NCBI RefSeq assembly: GCF_014645555.1
Contig: NZ_BMLY01000001.1
Location: 1,011,939-1,075,938, forward strand
Source of the DNA: Silvimonas amylolytica
GTDB lineage: Bacteria; Pseudomonadota; Gammaproteobacteria; Burkholderiales; Chitinibacteraceae
DNA: 64,000 bases
Reading direction: 5' to 3'
Below are positions 21,179-29,204 of the stretch, piece after piece (the first letter of the stretch is position 1; each line of letters opens with the position of its first letter). A model generated the notes under the pieces. That model worked only from the letters and a program-made list of their open reading frames with translations, searched no databases and was not told where the DNA came from. A program made the translations under genes and the position numbers.

Positions 21179-21261
21179 AGCAGCAACGGCGCTGACCGTG
21201 GTCTAAGCTCAAACCCGGTGCTACCCGCGCCTTCCCGCCTGACCGCCACCCTGGAGACCCC

Positions 21262-22368
21262 ATGCGCCTGCCCGCCCCTGCCCCCGTTTTGCGCCGAGTT
21301 CTGAGCACCCTTTGCGCCACGCTGCTGGCTTTGCCCATCGGCACCGTGGATGCCTGCACCCGCGTGCTGTATGTCGGCGCAGATCATCAGGTCATTACGG
21401 GTCGCAATATGGATTGGTCGGAAGACATGCGCTCCAACGTCTGGGTGTTCCCCGCCGGCATGCAGCGGGATGGCCGGGCCGGCCCGCGTACACCGCACTG
21501 GACCTCCAGATATGGCAGCGTAATCGTGTCAGGTTATGAGATCGGCAGCGTGGATGGCATGAACGAGCGTGGCCTTGTGGCCAATGCGCTTTATCTGTCC
21601 GAAACCGATTACGGCAAACCGGACCCAGCCCGCGTACCGATGTCCATCAGCCTGTGGGCGCAATACGCGCTGGATAACTTCGCCACCGTTGATGAAGCGG
21701 TGGCAGTACTGGAAAAAGAACCTTTCCAGATCATCGCCCCACCCCTGCCCAACGGCAAACCGCTGACAATCCACCTGTCACTGTCTGATGCCAGCGGGGA
21801 CTCCGCCATTCTGGAATACCTGGACGGCAAGCTGGTCATCCACCACGGCAAGCCATACAAGATCATGACGAACTCACCCATTTACAGCGAACAACTGGCG
21901 CTGGACACCTACTGGCGCGGCGTGGGCGGCCTGACATTCTTGCCTGGCACCAACCGTGCTGCTGACCGCTTTGTGCGGGCATCCTTCCTGCTGGATGCTA
22001 TTCCCAAACAGATCGACCCCAACTACATCGTCGGCGTACCGCAGCAGTCTTATGCCTACCAGTCCGTCGCCAGCGTGATGAGCGTAATGCGTTCCGTCAG
22101 CGTGCCCCTGGGCATCTCGACACCCGATCAGCCCAACCTCTCATCGACCATCTGGCGCACGGTGGCTGACCAGAAAAACCTGGTTTACTACTTTGACTCT
22201 GCCACCCGCCCGGACACCTTCTGGGTAGACATGCACAAACTCTACCTCAAACCCGGCGCCCCGGTACGCAAGTTGATCATCGACGCCGGCCAAGTATTCT
22301 CTGGCGAGACCTCTGGACAGTTTGTGACTGCCAAACCATTTGAGTTCATGCCAGCGAGAGTGGGGTGA
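21262..22368 (+). CDS. Exported choloylglycine hydrolase/penicillin V acylase family enzyme
   Basis: 368 residues. A signal peptide (RRVLSTLCATLLALPIG) is cleaved before Cys32, which becomes the N-terminal nucleophile in CTRVLYVG. The next landmarks are ITGRNMDW (Arg and Asp of the active site), a conserved Asn in GLVANALYL and a later IMTNSP region, as in Ntn-hydrolases that split linear amide bonds. Substrates of relatives include penicillin V, bile-salt conjugates and acyl-homoserine lactones. A Gram-negative periplasmic member could act on acyl-homoserine lactones, but this is inference. A GGAG site precedes the ATG. Confidence 0.9.
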   Translation: MRLPAPAPVLRRVLSTLCATLLALPIGTVDACTRVLYVGADHQVITGRNMDWSEDMRSNVWVFPAGMQRDGRAGPRTPHWTSRYGSVIVSGYEIGSVDGMNERGLVANALYLSETDYGKPDPARVPMSISLWAQYALDNFATVDEAVAVLEKEPFQIIAPPLPNGKPLTIHLSLSDASGDSAILEYLDGKLVIHHGKPYKIMTNSPIYSEQLALDTYWRGVGGLTFLPGTNRAADRFVRASFLLDAIPKQIDPNYIVGVPQQSYAYQSVASVMSVMRSVSVPLGISTPDQPNLSSTIWRTVADQKNLVYYFDSATRPDTFWVDMHKLYLKPGAPVRKLIIDAGQVFSGETSGQFVTAKPFEFMPARVG

Positions 22369-22408
22369 AGGGGATGGCACGACGCTGGTCCGCAATAAGC
22401 AGCTCATT

Positions 22409-22444
22409 GGGTGAAATCCATAAAAGGCATCATGGATTTCACCC
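22409..22444 (+). terminator. Hairpin downstream of the acylase gene
   Basis: Perfect 13-base inverted repeat (GGGTGAAATCCAT at 22409-22421 and its complement at 22432-22444) with a 10-base loop, 40 bases after the stop. No T-run follows, so it may be a transcript-stabilising hairpin instead of an intrinsic terminator. Confidence 0.5.
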
Positions 22445-22626
22445 GGCCAGAGGATCAAATGAGTCGGCAAAAAAACCGGAGCCTGTTCAGCGGCAGCTCA
22501 GCCATGCAAAGAACCGTACCTTGTGGCGCCTCCGGGAGCGGGCTTGGACAACCCTTCCTGACAAGCCATGATCCCGGCCGGGAAATAGCCTGCTCCGGCG
22601 ATGCATTCTGTAGAAAGGTCAAGCAT

Positions 22627-22902
22627 TCATGTATAGAAAATAATTCTTATTGAGAGAAAAACAAACGCCGGTATAAATATAAAAAATCCATATCTGCAAA
22701 ACTTGCAGATGTAATGCAAATCACTCGATACCTCTTCCTTGTATTTTCCGGTAAAAATCACCTTATAGAAAAAGGAATTATTGTTCTGAAATGCCTCAAA
22801 CATTGAGACTCTTCTGGTTTCCTTCATAACATAAGCAACGGCAATCGTATGGATTGCCCCATAAAAAAACAGTATGTAAAAAATTGAAATATTGAAATCC
22901 AT
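22627..22902 (-). CDS. Small AT-rich membrane protein of unknown function
   Basis: 91 residues, with a good AAAGGA site before the ATG. It has two hydrophobic helices (about 4-24 and 70-89) and a polar middle rich in Lys and aromatic residues. Composition and codon use are AT-rich, unlike neighbours outside this patch. It lies downstream of the immunity-like gene on the same strand, as accessory or immunity genes often do in polymorphic toxin loci. It could be a membrane immunity protein; no motif proves this. Confidence 0.55.
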   Translation of the reverse strand: MDFNISIFYILFFYGAIHTIAVAYVMKETRRVSMFEAFQNNNSFFYKVIFTGKYKEEVSSDLHYICKFCRYGFFIFIPAFVFLSIRIIFYT

Positions 22903-23034
22903 GACTTGAATCCTTTGTACAAATACCGGGTGAAGCTATACGTATACTTGTCCAGCACCGATTGGGCGTTCGGCATTATCTTGCTGCCGATATCCTTCCT
23001 GGTAGGTGTCTCCTGCACGTACCATGATTTACAC

Positions 23035-23475
23035 TCATGTCGGGTGACGCTTGCTATTCAACAGTGAAATCCATTCCGAAGCGTCTCCCGCCCCGATCAA
23101 GAACTCATGATCATTCCAGCAAAAAAGATAATCACAACTTTCATTTGTGACATAAAAAACAAAATTAAACAATTCCAGAACTACCGCTGATATATCCCTC
23201 AGATCACCCATCCGAAAAGCACTTTCATCAGCATCTTTCTCAAAAAAGATAATAGCTTCTCCCGAAGGAAGAAATTTCAATAAATCTTTCCCGCCGGGAC
23301 AATGCCTTGAATTTTGGGGCACCACTATTCTCTGCCAAAGGGATGCCAGACCTTTTCTAGCGTACTTCTCTTCGACCCTATTTCTTATTCTTTCTACCTC
23401 GTCGATGGGCAACTCCAGAACAGCCAAATTCTGACGAATCGACTCCTGCAAAAAATCATCCGCAATGTAACGCAT
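23035..23475 (-). CDS. Immunity-like small acidic protein
   Basis: 146 residues, acidic, with a helical N-terminal half (LQESIRQNLAVLELPIDEVERIRNR) and a beta-rich C-terminal half (EAIIFFEKDADESAF, FNFVFYVTNESCDYLFCWNDHEFLIGAGDASEW). Size, charge, Trp-rich core and AT-rich codon use are those of polymorphic-toxin immunity proteins. Its ATG lies 24 bases from the repaired stop of the toxin-like remnant on the same strand, the usual toxin-immunity arrangement. The family is not identified. If the toxin is dead, this gene may persist as an orphan immunity gene. Confidence 0.6.
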   Translation of the reverse strand: MRYIADDFLQESIRQNLAVLELPIDEVERIRNRVEEKYARKGLASLWQRIVVPQNSRHCPGGKDLLKFLPSGEAIIFFEKDADESAFRMGDLRDISAVVLELFNFVFYVTNESCDYLFCWNDHEFLIGAGDASEWISLLNSKRHPT

Positions 23476-23498
23476 TTTATGTCACCGAACTGGTCGAT

Positions 23499-23746
23499 TT
23501 ACAGAAATACAGAAACGTCATCCAGAACAACATGCCCGACGGTGTTGTTTTCCCGGTTGTTTGAAAGCCCACATGCGCAACGCCTGGTCCATTTTGCTCA
23601 TGCGCCTGATCTACGCTGACTTCAGCCCCACTATTTGACCTGGACCATACCCGATACTCCGCGGGAAAATTTTTGCCTTTCTCGTCAACGCCCCATTTTG
23701 TCAACGTGAACTCGACTTTGCCAACGCCAATAAGAGCAAAGGCTGG
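23499..23746 (-). pseudogene. Remnant of a polymorphic-toxin C-terminal domain, frameshifted
   Basis: A frame without a proper start runs from a stop at 23747-23749 (VGKVEFTLTKWGVDEKGK, then AEYRVWSRSNSGAEVSVDQAH, then PGVAHVGFQTTG). It is knocked out of frame at a run of four Ts on the plus strand (23548-23551). Adding one base there restores an ending NNTVGHVVLDDVSVFL and a stop at 23499-23501. The restored end places the stop 23 bases before the next gene. The pattern of a Trp/His/Asp-rich domain, no N-terminus and an immunity-like gene downstream fits a detached toxin tip from an Rhs, CDI or LXG-type protein. The specific toxin activity is not recognised. Confidence 0.5.
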
Positions 23747-23769
23747 CTACCGGTAGTGACGGCCCCTTT

Positions 23770-24396
23770 TCAGGTCGGTGTTGTGCTCGACGTAAACCGG
23801 TCCAGCAATGACTGGACTACGCTCTGAAACTCTCCTTTCTTGAGGATAAATTCGCGAGCGGTGTCCTCATCATCCTGATAACCCCAAATTACTCTTGCTT
23901 CTCCATCACATTCCGCAAGAAAAATGTAGCAACCTTCATCCGAGATATTTCGGTCTGAAAAAAGCGAATAACATTGCCGCTCGCCAGTCACATAGCGTGC
24001 TCTGTCTTGCCCTGGTATAGAGGAGTTAAACAAGTCTGGATAGTTTCCGGGTTCGATACCCGCATTGAGTCTGTTTCCCTTGCCACCGGGCGTGTGACTG
24101 GAACTGGAAGATACCATCAGCCCATTCTCAGTTACCGTGAGAGTTGGAATTGGCCATTTGCTATAGCTGACAGGATCAATCTGCGGCGATATATTCCACG
24201 CCTTTTGCACTGGTGCAGCGGCCCTCGTACGGGTGAGCGGCTTTGGGCAGCCAGTAGAAAGGTGATCTGACCAACGCAAAGGAAAGTGTGGCAATTTGGT
24301 GACAACCACTCGCATTGATGTGAAACGACCTGTTTTGCCAGCCTTGCGCTCAAGCGCCAAGGTCGTTGGGGGCCGCCCGGCGCAAGCGCTCGCCAC
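23770..24396 (-). pseudogene. Chimeric open frame: toxin-like fragment joined to immunity-like segment
   Basis: 208 codons. The first 60 look unlike a folded protein. Residues 101-123 (HTPGGKGNR, NAGIEPGNY, DLFNSS) resemble a conserved stretch I associate with the ends of polymorphic toxins. Residues about 133-208 (RYVTGERQCYSLFS, EGCYIFLAECDGEARVIWGYQDDED, then a terminal helix) look like the end of a small immunity protein. It has no credible ribosome-binding site, and the N-terminus reaches close to the promoter region of the divergent VOC gene. I read it as the product of deletion or recombination inside a toxin/immunity array; an unrecognised intact protein is possible. Confidence 0.42.
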
Positions 24397-24437
24397 CAGG
24401 CTATGCTGCCAGGCACCGCTTCCAGATAAGGCAACCC

Positions 24438-24857
24438 ATGCGCTCCAGACTCAACCTGATCTTGCTCGGTGTGGCCGACGTGACCCGGTCCGTCGCGTTT
24501 TATGAAGCGGTGGGGTGGCGGTTGGCACAAACCAGTCATGCAGGCTTTGCCAAATTTGATCTGGGTGGGGTGGTATTAGGTTTGTTGCCACGCGCAGAGA
24601 TGGCGCAAGACTGCAATAGCCTGGATGCTACTGGCCAAGGGTTTGGCGGTATGGCACTGGCTTATGTGGCGCGGCACCCGGATGAAGTATCTGACACGCT
24701 AACCCTGGCCGCGCAGGCCGGTGGCAGCGTGGTCAAACCCGCCACCGCAAACGCCTGGGGTATTGCCGGGTACTTCAAAGACCCGGATGGTCATTTGTTT
24801 GAAGTCGTTTACGAGGACGGTTGGGTGTTCGACCTGCACGACAATCTGCGGGTGTAA
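24438..24857 (+). CDS. VOC-superfamily (glyoxalase/bleomycin-resistance fold) protein
   Basis: 139 residues from the ATG at 24438. It has two beta-alpha-beta-beta-beta modules, the first with RSVAFYEAVGWR and FDLGGVVLGLL, the second with the strongly conserved GYFKDPDGHLFEVVYED near the C-terminus. Such proteins bind a metal and act as lyases, isomerases or dioxygenases, or sequester antibiotics. Only the final Glu of the usual metal ligands is evident, so a non-catalytic or binding role is possible. The gene stands alone and converges on the PAS-GGDEF-EAL gene, with only three bases between the stops. Confidence 0.85.
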   Translation: MRSRLNLILLGVADVTRSVAFYEAVGWRLAQTSHAGFAKFDLGGVVLGLLPRAEMAQDCNSLDATGQGFGGMALAYVARHPDEVSDTLTLAAQAGGSVVKPATANAWGIAGYFKDPDGHLFEVVYEDGWVFDLHDNLRV

Positions 24858-24860
24858 CGC

Positions 24861-26942
24861 TCAGGCGGCTTGTTGCAGATAGGCCGTGGCCTGGGTCACC
24901 GGCAACGGGCGTGCAAACAGATACCCCTGAAAGTAGTCGCAATCCCGGCTCAACAGCGCGTCGCGCTGGGCCGGGGTTTCCACGCCCTCTGCCACAACTT
25001 GCAGCCCGAGCATGTGTGCCAGTGCAATAACCCCTGCGCACAAATCGGCATCGGTAGCATCCTGATCAATATTCTGGATAAAACTGCGATCCAGCTTGAG
25101 CGCAGAAACCGGCAAGCGTTTCAGATACGCCATGGATGAATAGCCCGTGCCAAAATCGTCAATCGACAAGGTGACGCCCAGCGCACGCAAGGCTTGCAGG
25201 TTGGCAATGGCTTGTTCCGGGTCAGACATCATCATCGACTCGGTGATTTCCAGTTCAAGCTGATCAGGGCCGATCCCGTAACGCTGTATCTGGTCGGCGA
25301 CCCGGACCGCAAGACCGGCATCATTGAGTTGTGCTACCGAGAGATTCACCGCCAGCTTCATCCCGGTCAGCCCCATTGCGTGCCATGCCTGCAATTGACG
25401 GCAGGCCTGGGCAATGACCCAATCGCCGATCTGGACGATCAACTCCAGTTGTTCTGCCAACGGAATAAACAGGGCCGGAGAAACCATGCCCTGGCCGCCG
25501 CGATGCCAGCGCAGCAAGGCTTCAGCCCCTACGACCTTGCCATTGCGGGCGTCGATCTTGGGCTGGTAGTACAACTCGAACTCATGGTTGTCTTGTGCGG
25601 CACGCAGATCGCGCTCCAGCGACAAGCGCGCGGCCACCGCCGCGCCCAGTTCTGCGGAGTAAAAACGAAAACGCCCGCGTCCTTTTTCTTTGGCATCAAA
25701 CATGGCAGCTTCAGCGCGCGCCACCAACTGGTCAGCATGGATTGCATCTGCGGGGTAAACACTGATGCCCATGCCGGCGGTGAGTTGAAACAGTTGCGAG
25801 CCCAGGCGCACCGGCTGCTCCAGCAAGTGCTGAACCTGATTGGCAATGCGTGTCAGCCCGTCGATATCACCAAACCCGGTCACGGTCAGGGCGAATTCAT
25901 TGCCGGCCAGGCGCGCGGTGGGGCCGGGCAACCAGGAGCAGTCATCAATACGCGCCGCGACTTCTTTCAAAACTTCATCGCCCGCCGCATGGCCCATGCT
26001 GTTATTCAGATATTTGAACTGGTCCAGATCAAACAAAAACACCGCCAGCAGTTGCTGCGGCGTCGCTTCAATGCGTTGCGCCAGCAACCGCTCAAACTGG
26101 GGGCGATTGGGCAAGCCGGTCAGCGTATCCGTGGTCCGGTGCTGTTCCATGCCACGCTTGAGTTGCAGCAACTCGGTGATATCTGACGAAAAACCGATCA
26201 GCGCCGGCGGTTGCCCGGGCAATTTAAGCGGCATCTTCACTGACCAGAAATGCCTGGCTTCGCCATCCGTATCGACAATGACTTCTTCTGCCGATGCGCG
26301 TTCTCCGCTGTGGAGCACGGCTTGGTCCATACCCGCTAGTTGCGTGGCCTCTTCAACGGGCAACAATTCCTGATCGGTGTGGCCGATCACGTCATCCAGC
26401 CCCCGGCCGTAGAGCGTGAGCACCTTGGCGTTGGCGTACAAATAGCGGCCAGCGTGGTCTTTCAGATAGATGTAGGCATCGACATTGGACAGCACCGCAT
26501 TGAGCATTTCGTTATGGTCAATGTCCTCTTGCGCCTGCCGCTGGCGATGTGTGATATCCGTAGCAATCCCGCACATGCCGCTCACCTTGCCAGCCGGATC
26601 ACAAATCGGGACTTTAACCACCCAGAACACGCGCGGCGTGTCTTCACCCTGCAAAAAGACTTCTTCACGCTCGTGCAGTTCTTCACCGTGCGTCAGCACG
26701 CGCACATCATTACGCGTCTGGATCTGGCCTCGTTGCAGATCAAAGAAATAGCTGTCATCACGGCCCAGCAAATCCGCCAGGTGGCAACGGAACAGATTGC
26801 ACACCGCCTGATTGGCAAACAAATACCGGCCATGCAGGTCTTTAATAAAAAAATAGGCCCCAACGCCATCAAACAGCGTGCGCAACTCCATGGTTTCGAG
26901 TTGCAGCATGGCGCCGGGCGTAGTGAGGGACGACGAGGACAT
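24861..26942 (-). CDS. PAS-PAS-GGDEF-EAL phosphodiesterase-type protein
   Basis: 693 residues from the ATG at 26942 (a TTG at 26954 is possible but lacks a site). It is soluble. Two PAS domains with PAC-like tails lie at about 15-140 and 145-265. The GGDEF domain is degenerate: the signature is AGNEF (about 347), so cyclase activity is unlikely. The EAL domain (about 440-690) keeps EALLRW, ELEITES, DDFGTGYSS, and AEGVETP followed by YFQGYLFARPL. The protein therefore most likely degrades c-di-GMP, with the dead GGDEF domain serving as a possible GTP-sensing or allosteric part. PAS ligands are unknown. Confidence 0.92.
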   Translation of the reverse strand: MSSSSLTTPGAMLQLETMELRTLFDGVGAYFFIKDLHGRYLFANQAVCNLFRCHLADLLGRDDSYFFDLQRGQIQTRNDVRVLTHGEELHEREEVFLQGEDTPRVFWVVKVPICDPAGKVSGMCGIATDITHRQRQAQEDIDHNEMLNAVLSNVDAYIYLKDHAGRYLYANAKVLTLYGRGLDDVIGHTDQELLPVEEATQLAGMDQAVLHSGERASAEEVIVDTDGEARHFWSVKMPLKLPGQPPALIGFSSDITELLQLKRGMEQHRTTDTLTGLPNRPQFERLLAQRIEATPQQLLAVFLFDLDQFKYLNNSMGHAAGDEVLKEVAARIDDCSWLPGPTARLAGNEFALTVTGFGDIDGLTRIANQVQHLLEQPVRLGSQLFQLTAGMGISVYPADAIHADQLVARAEAAMFDAKEKGRGRFRFYSAELGAAVAARLSLERDLRAAQDNHEFELYYQPKIDARNGKVVGAEALLRWHRGGQGMVSPALFIPLAEQLELIVQIGDWVIAQACRQLQAWHAMGLTGMKLAVNLSVAQLNDAGLAVRVADQIQRYGIGPDQLELEITESMMMSDPEQAIANLQALRALGVTLSIDDFGTGYSSMAYLKRLPVSALKLDRSFIQNIDQDATDADLCAGVIALAHMLGLQVVAEGVETPAQRDALLSRDCDYFQGYLFARPLPVTQATAYLQQAA

Positions 26943-27208
26943 CGGTGAACTCAATCAGGTGCGGATAATCGCTTTTAACCGTTATAACACTGCATTGGCA
27001 AGCACGTGGCAGGCACTTACCAAATGCGCGACAGCAGTCAGCAACACCGCGCAAGATGGGCTAACCTGCCCCTTCAAAGGGTTTGTCTTGCCCATGCAAT
27101 TTTTTTTCCGATCCATGTCGATTCTGCGCTGACTGGTTCGTCGTGCTTATAGATGCCCAAACAACAGGTTTTCCGACGGCGTCCCAATCTCAATCAAGGA
27201 GCTACATC

Positions 27209-27637
27209 ATGCGTTTCATGGTCATTGTCAGGTCTACCCAGGAATCCGAAGCGGGCGCGATGCCGGATGAAGCCACCCTCACCGCCATGGGCAAGTACAA
27301 CGAAGAACTGGTCAAGGCTGGCGTCATGCTGGCGGGAGAAGGTTTGCAGCCGAGCGCCAAAGGCGCCCGTGTTCGTTTTTCTGGCAAAGATCGCACCGTG
27401 ATTGACGGCCCTTTTGCCGAGACCAAAGAGCTGATCGCGGGTTTCTGGATCATGCAAACCAAGTCGCTTGAAGAATGTATTGAGTGGGTCAAACGCTCGC
27501 CCAACCCGTTCCACACCGAGAGCGACATTGAAATCCGCCAGATTTTCGAAGCCGAAGACTTTGGCGACGAATTCACCCCTGAAGCACGCGAATCTGAAGC
27601 CCGCTTGCGTGATCAACTGACCAGACAAGGGCACTAA
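27209..27637 (+). CDS. YciI-related DGPF-domain protein
   Basis: 142 residues from the ATG at 27209 (AAGGA site 8 bases upstream). It starts MRFMVIVR and contains the DGPF motif (VIDGPFAETKELIAGFWI), the mark of the YciI/PhnB-like DGPF family. It is followed on the same strand by an ECF sigma factor gene, a pairing typical of the ECF42 group. DGPF proteins are thought to be targets or partners of that sigma factor in stress or antibiotic response. No catalytic function is established for the family. Confidence 0.9.
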   Translation: MRFMVIVRSTQESEAGAMPDEATLTAMGKYNEELVKAGVMLAGEGLQPSAKGARVRFSGKDRTVIDGPFAETKELIAGFWIMQTKSLEECIEWVKRSPNPFHTESDIEIRQIFEAEDFGDEFTPEARESEARLRDQLTRQGH

Positions 27638-27650
27638 GCGCCCTGCTGCT

Positions 27651-27674
27651 GCAGCCCGCGCCCCAGCGGGCTGC
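27651..27674 (+). terminator. Hairpin between DGPF gene and sigma factor gene
   Basis: Perfect 9-base inverted repeat (GCAGCCCGC and its complement) with a 6-base loop, 13 bases after the DGPF stop codon and 24 bases before the sigma-factor GTG. No T-run. It may reduce read-through or set the ratio of the two products. Confidence 0.45.
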
Positions 27675-27697
27675 CTCTCCTGACTGCGGAAACCGTC

Positions 27698-28990
27698 GTG
27701 AGCCAGCTTGCTACCCATAAGGCCATTGAAGCGGTCTGGCATATTGAGTCCGCCCGCATTATTGGCGCGTTGACGCGCATGCTGCGTGACGTAGGCCTGG
27801 CCGAAGAACTGGCGCAAGATGCCCTTGTGAGTGCGCTGGAAACCTGGCCCCAGACCGGGGTGCCGGACAACCCGGCTGCATGGCTGATGACTGCTGCCAA
27901 ACACCGCGCGCTGGATCGCTTGCGGCATCACAAACTGCAACATACCAAACATGAAGAGCTCGGCCGGGACCTCCTGATTGAACAAGATCTGGCTGAAGTC
28001 GACCCGCTTGCGGCGCTGGATGACCCGATCGGTGACGATGTACTACGTCTGCTGTTCATTGCCTGCCACCCGGTGCTACCACCAGAAGGACGCGTAGCGC
28101 TGACTTTGCGATTACTGGGTGGTTTGTCGACGGATGAAATTGCCCGGGCTTTTCTTGTGTCTGAACCCACCATTGCCCAGCGCATTGTCCGGGCCAAACG
28201 CACACTCTCAGCCGCACAAGTCCCTTTTGAAGTGCCGCAAGAACAGGATTTACCCGAGCGCCTTGGTTCCGTCCTCGCCGTTATTTATCTGGTCTTTAAC
28301 GAAGGCTACGCCGCCACGGCCGGGGACGACTGGATGCGCCCGTCATTGTGCGATGAAGCATTGCGCCTGGGACGGATTCTGGCGGCGCTGGCACCCAATG
28401 AATCTGAAGTTCACGGACTGGTCGCATTAATGGAAATCCAGGCGTCTCGCGCGCGGGCACGTACCGGCGCCAACGGCCAGCCCGTTTTATTGCTGGAACA
28501 AAACCGGGCGCGGTGGGATCACCTTTTGATCCAGCGGGGGCTGGCAGCGCTGAACCGGGCTCGCGCACTGGGCGGCTTGCTGGGGCCCTACGCGTTACAA
28601 GCCAGCATTGCCGCCTGCCATGCCCGCGCCCGCACGGCCGAAGAAACCGACTGGCATGAGATCTGCGCCTTGTACGACGCGCTGGCACAGGTGTCACCCT
28701 CACCCGTGGTAGAGCTTAACCGGGCGGTGGCGGTGTGCATGGCTTTCGGACCAGAAGCAGGCCTGGTCGCAGTCGATGCCCTGATGGATGAACCCACCCT
28801 GCATCAGTACCACCTGCTACCCGCCGTGCGCGCTGATTTTCTGTTCCGGCTTGGCCGTTTTCAAGAAGCCTGCACGGCTTTTGAACGCGCCGCAGCCATG
28901 ACCCGCAACCTGCCCGAACGAACCTTGCTGCTGGCCCGTGCGCAGACCTGCCAAAGCCATTTGTTGCCGAAACCTGACACCATTGGCTAA
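27698..28990 (+). CDS. ECF-type RNA polymerase sigma factor with C-terminal extension (ECF42-like)
   Basis: 430 residues, far longer than a standard ECF sigma factor. The region-2 helix is VGLAEELAQDALVSALETWP, and DNPAAWLMTAAKHRALDRLRHHK ends region 2. Region 4 (LRLLGGLSTDEIARAFLVSEPTIAQRIVRAK) would bind the -35 element. The C-terminal 230 residues hold the helical extension typical of this group (AVIYLVFNEGYAAT, then LCDEALRLGRILAAL), thought to control activity without a classical anti-sigma factor. It starts with GTG. It is linked to the DGPF gene and transcribed after it; autoregulation of the pair is likely, by analogy. Confidence 0.9.
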   Translation: MSQLATHKAIEAVWHIESARIIGALTRMLRDVGLAEELAQDALVSALETWPQTGVPDNPAAWLMTAAKHRALDRLRHHKLQHTKHEELGRDLLIEQDLAEVDPLAALDDPIGDDVLRLLFIACHPVLPPEGRVALTLRLLGGLSTDEIARAFLVSEPTIAQRIVRAKRTLSAAQVPFEVPQEQDLPERLGSVLAVIYLVFNEGYAATAGDDWMRPSLCDEALRLGRILAALAPNESEVHGLVALMEIQASRARARTGANGQPVLLLEQNRARWDHLLIQRGLAALNRARALGGLLGPYALQASIAACHARARTAEETDWHEICALYDALAQVSPSPVVELNRAVAVCMAFGPEAGLVAVDALMDEPTLHQYHLLPAVRADFLFRLGRFQEACTAFERAAAMTRNLPERTLLLARAQTCQSHLLPKPDTIG

Positions 28991-29204
28991 ACCCGGCAAG
29001 CCGCACTATTACCCTGTATCCGTTACTGCACTTGGCTTTCAAGGGTTTTTCATTCTCTTTGATTGCAGTTATATTGCAAGTCATTTGCTTAAATGCAGAG
29101 CAAGCCACCACCGCGAATTATGCTAAAGGTGCTACAAAGCAGAGGTTGGCACCGCGTCATCAGAACGGCGGACCAACCTGACAAGCCAAACAGGGGATTT
29201 TGAA

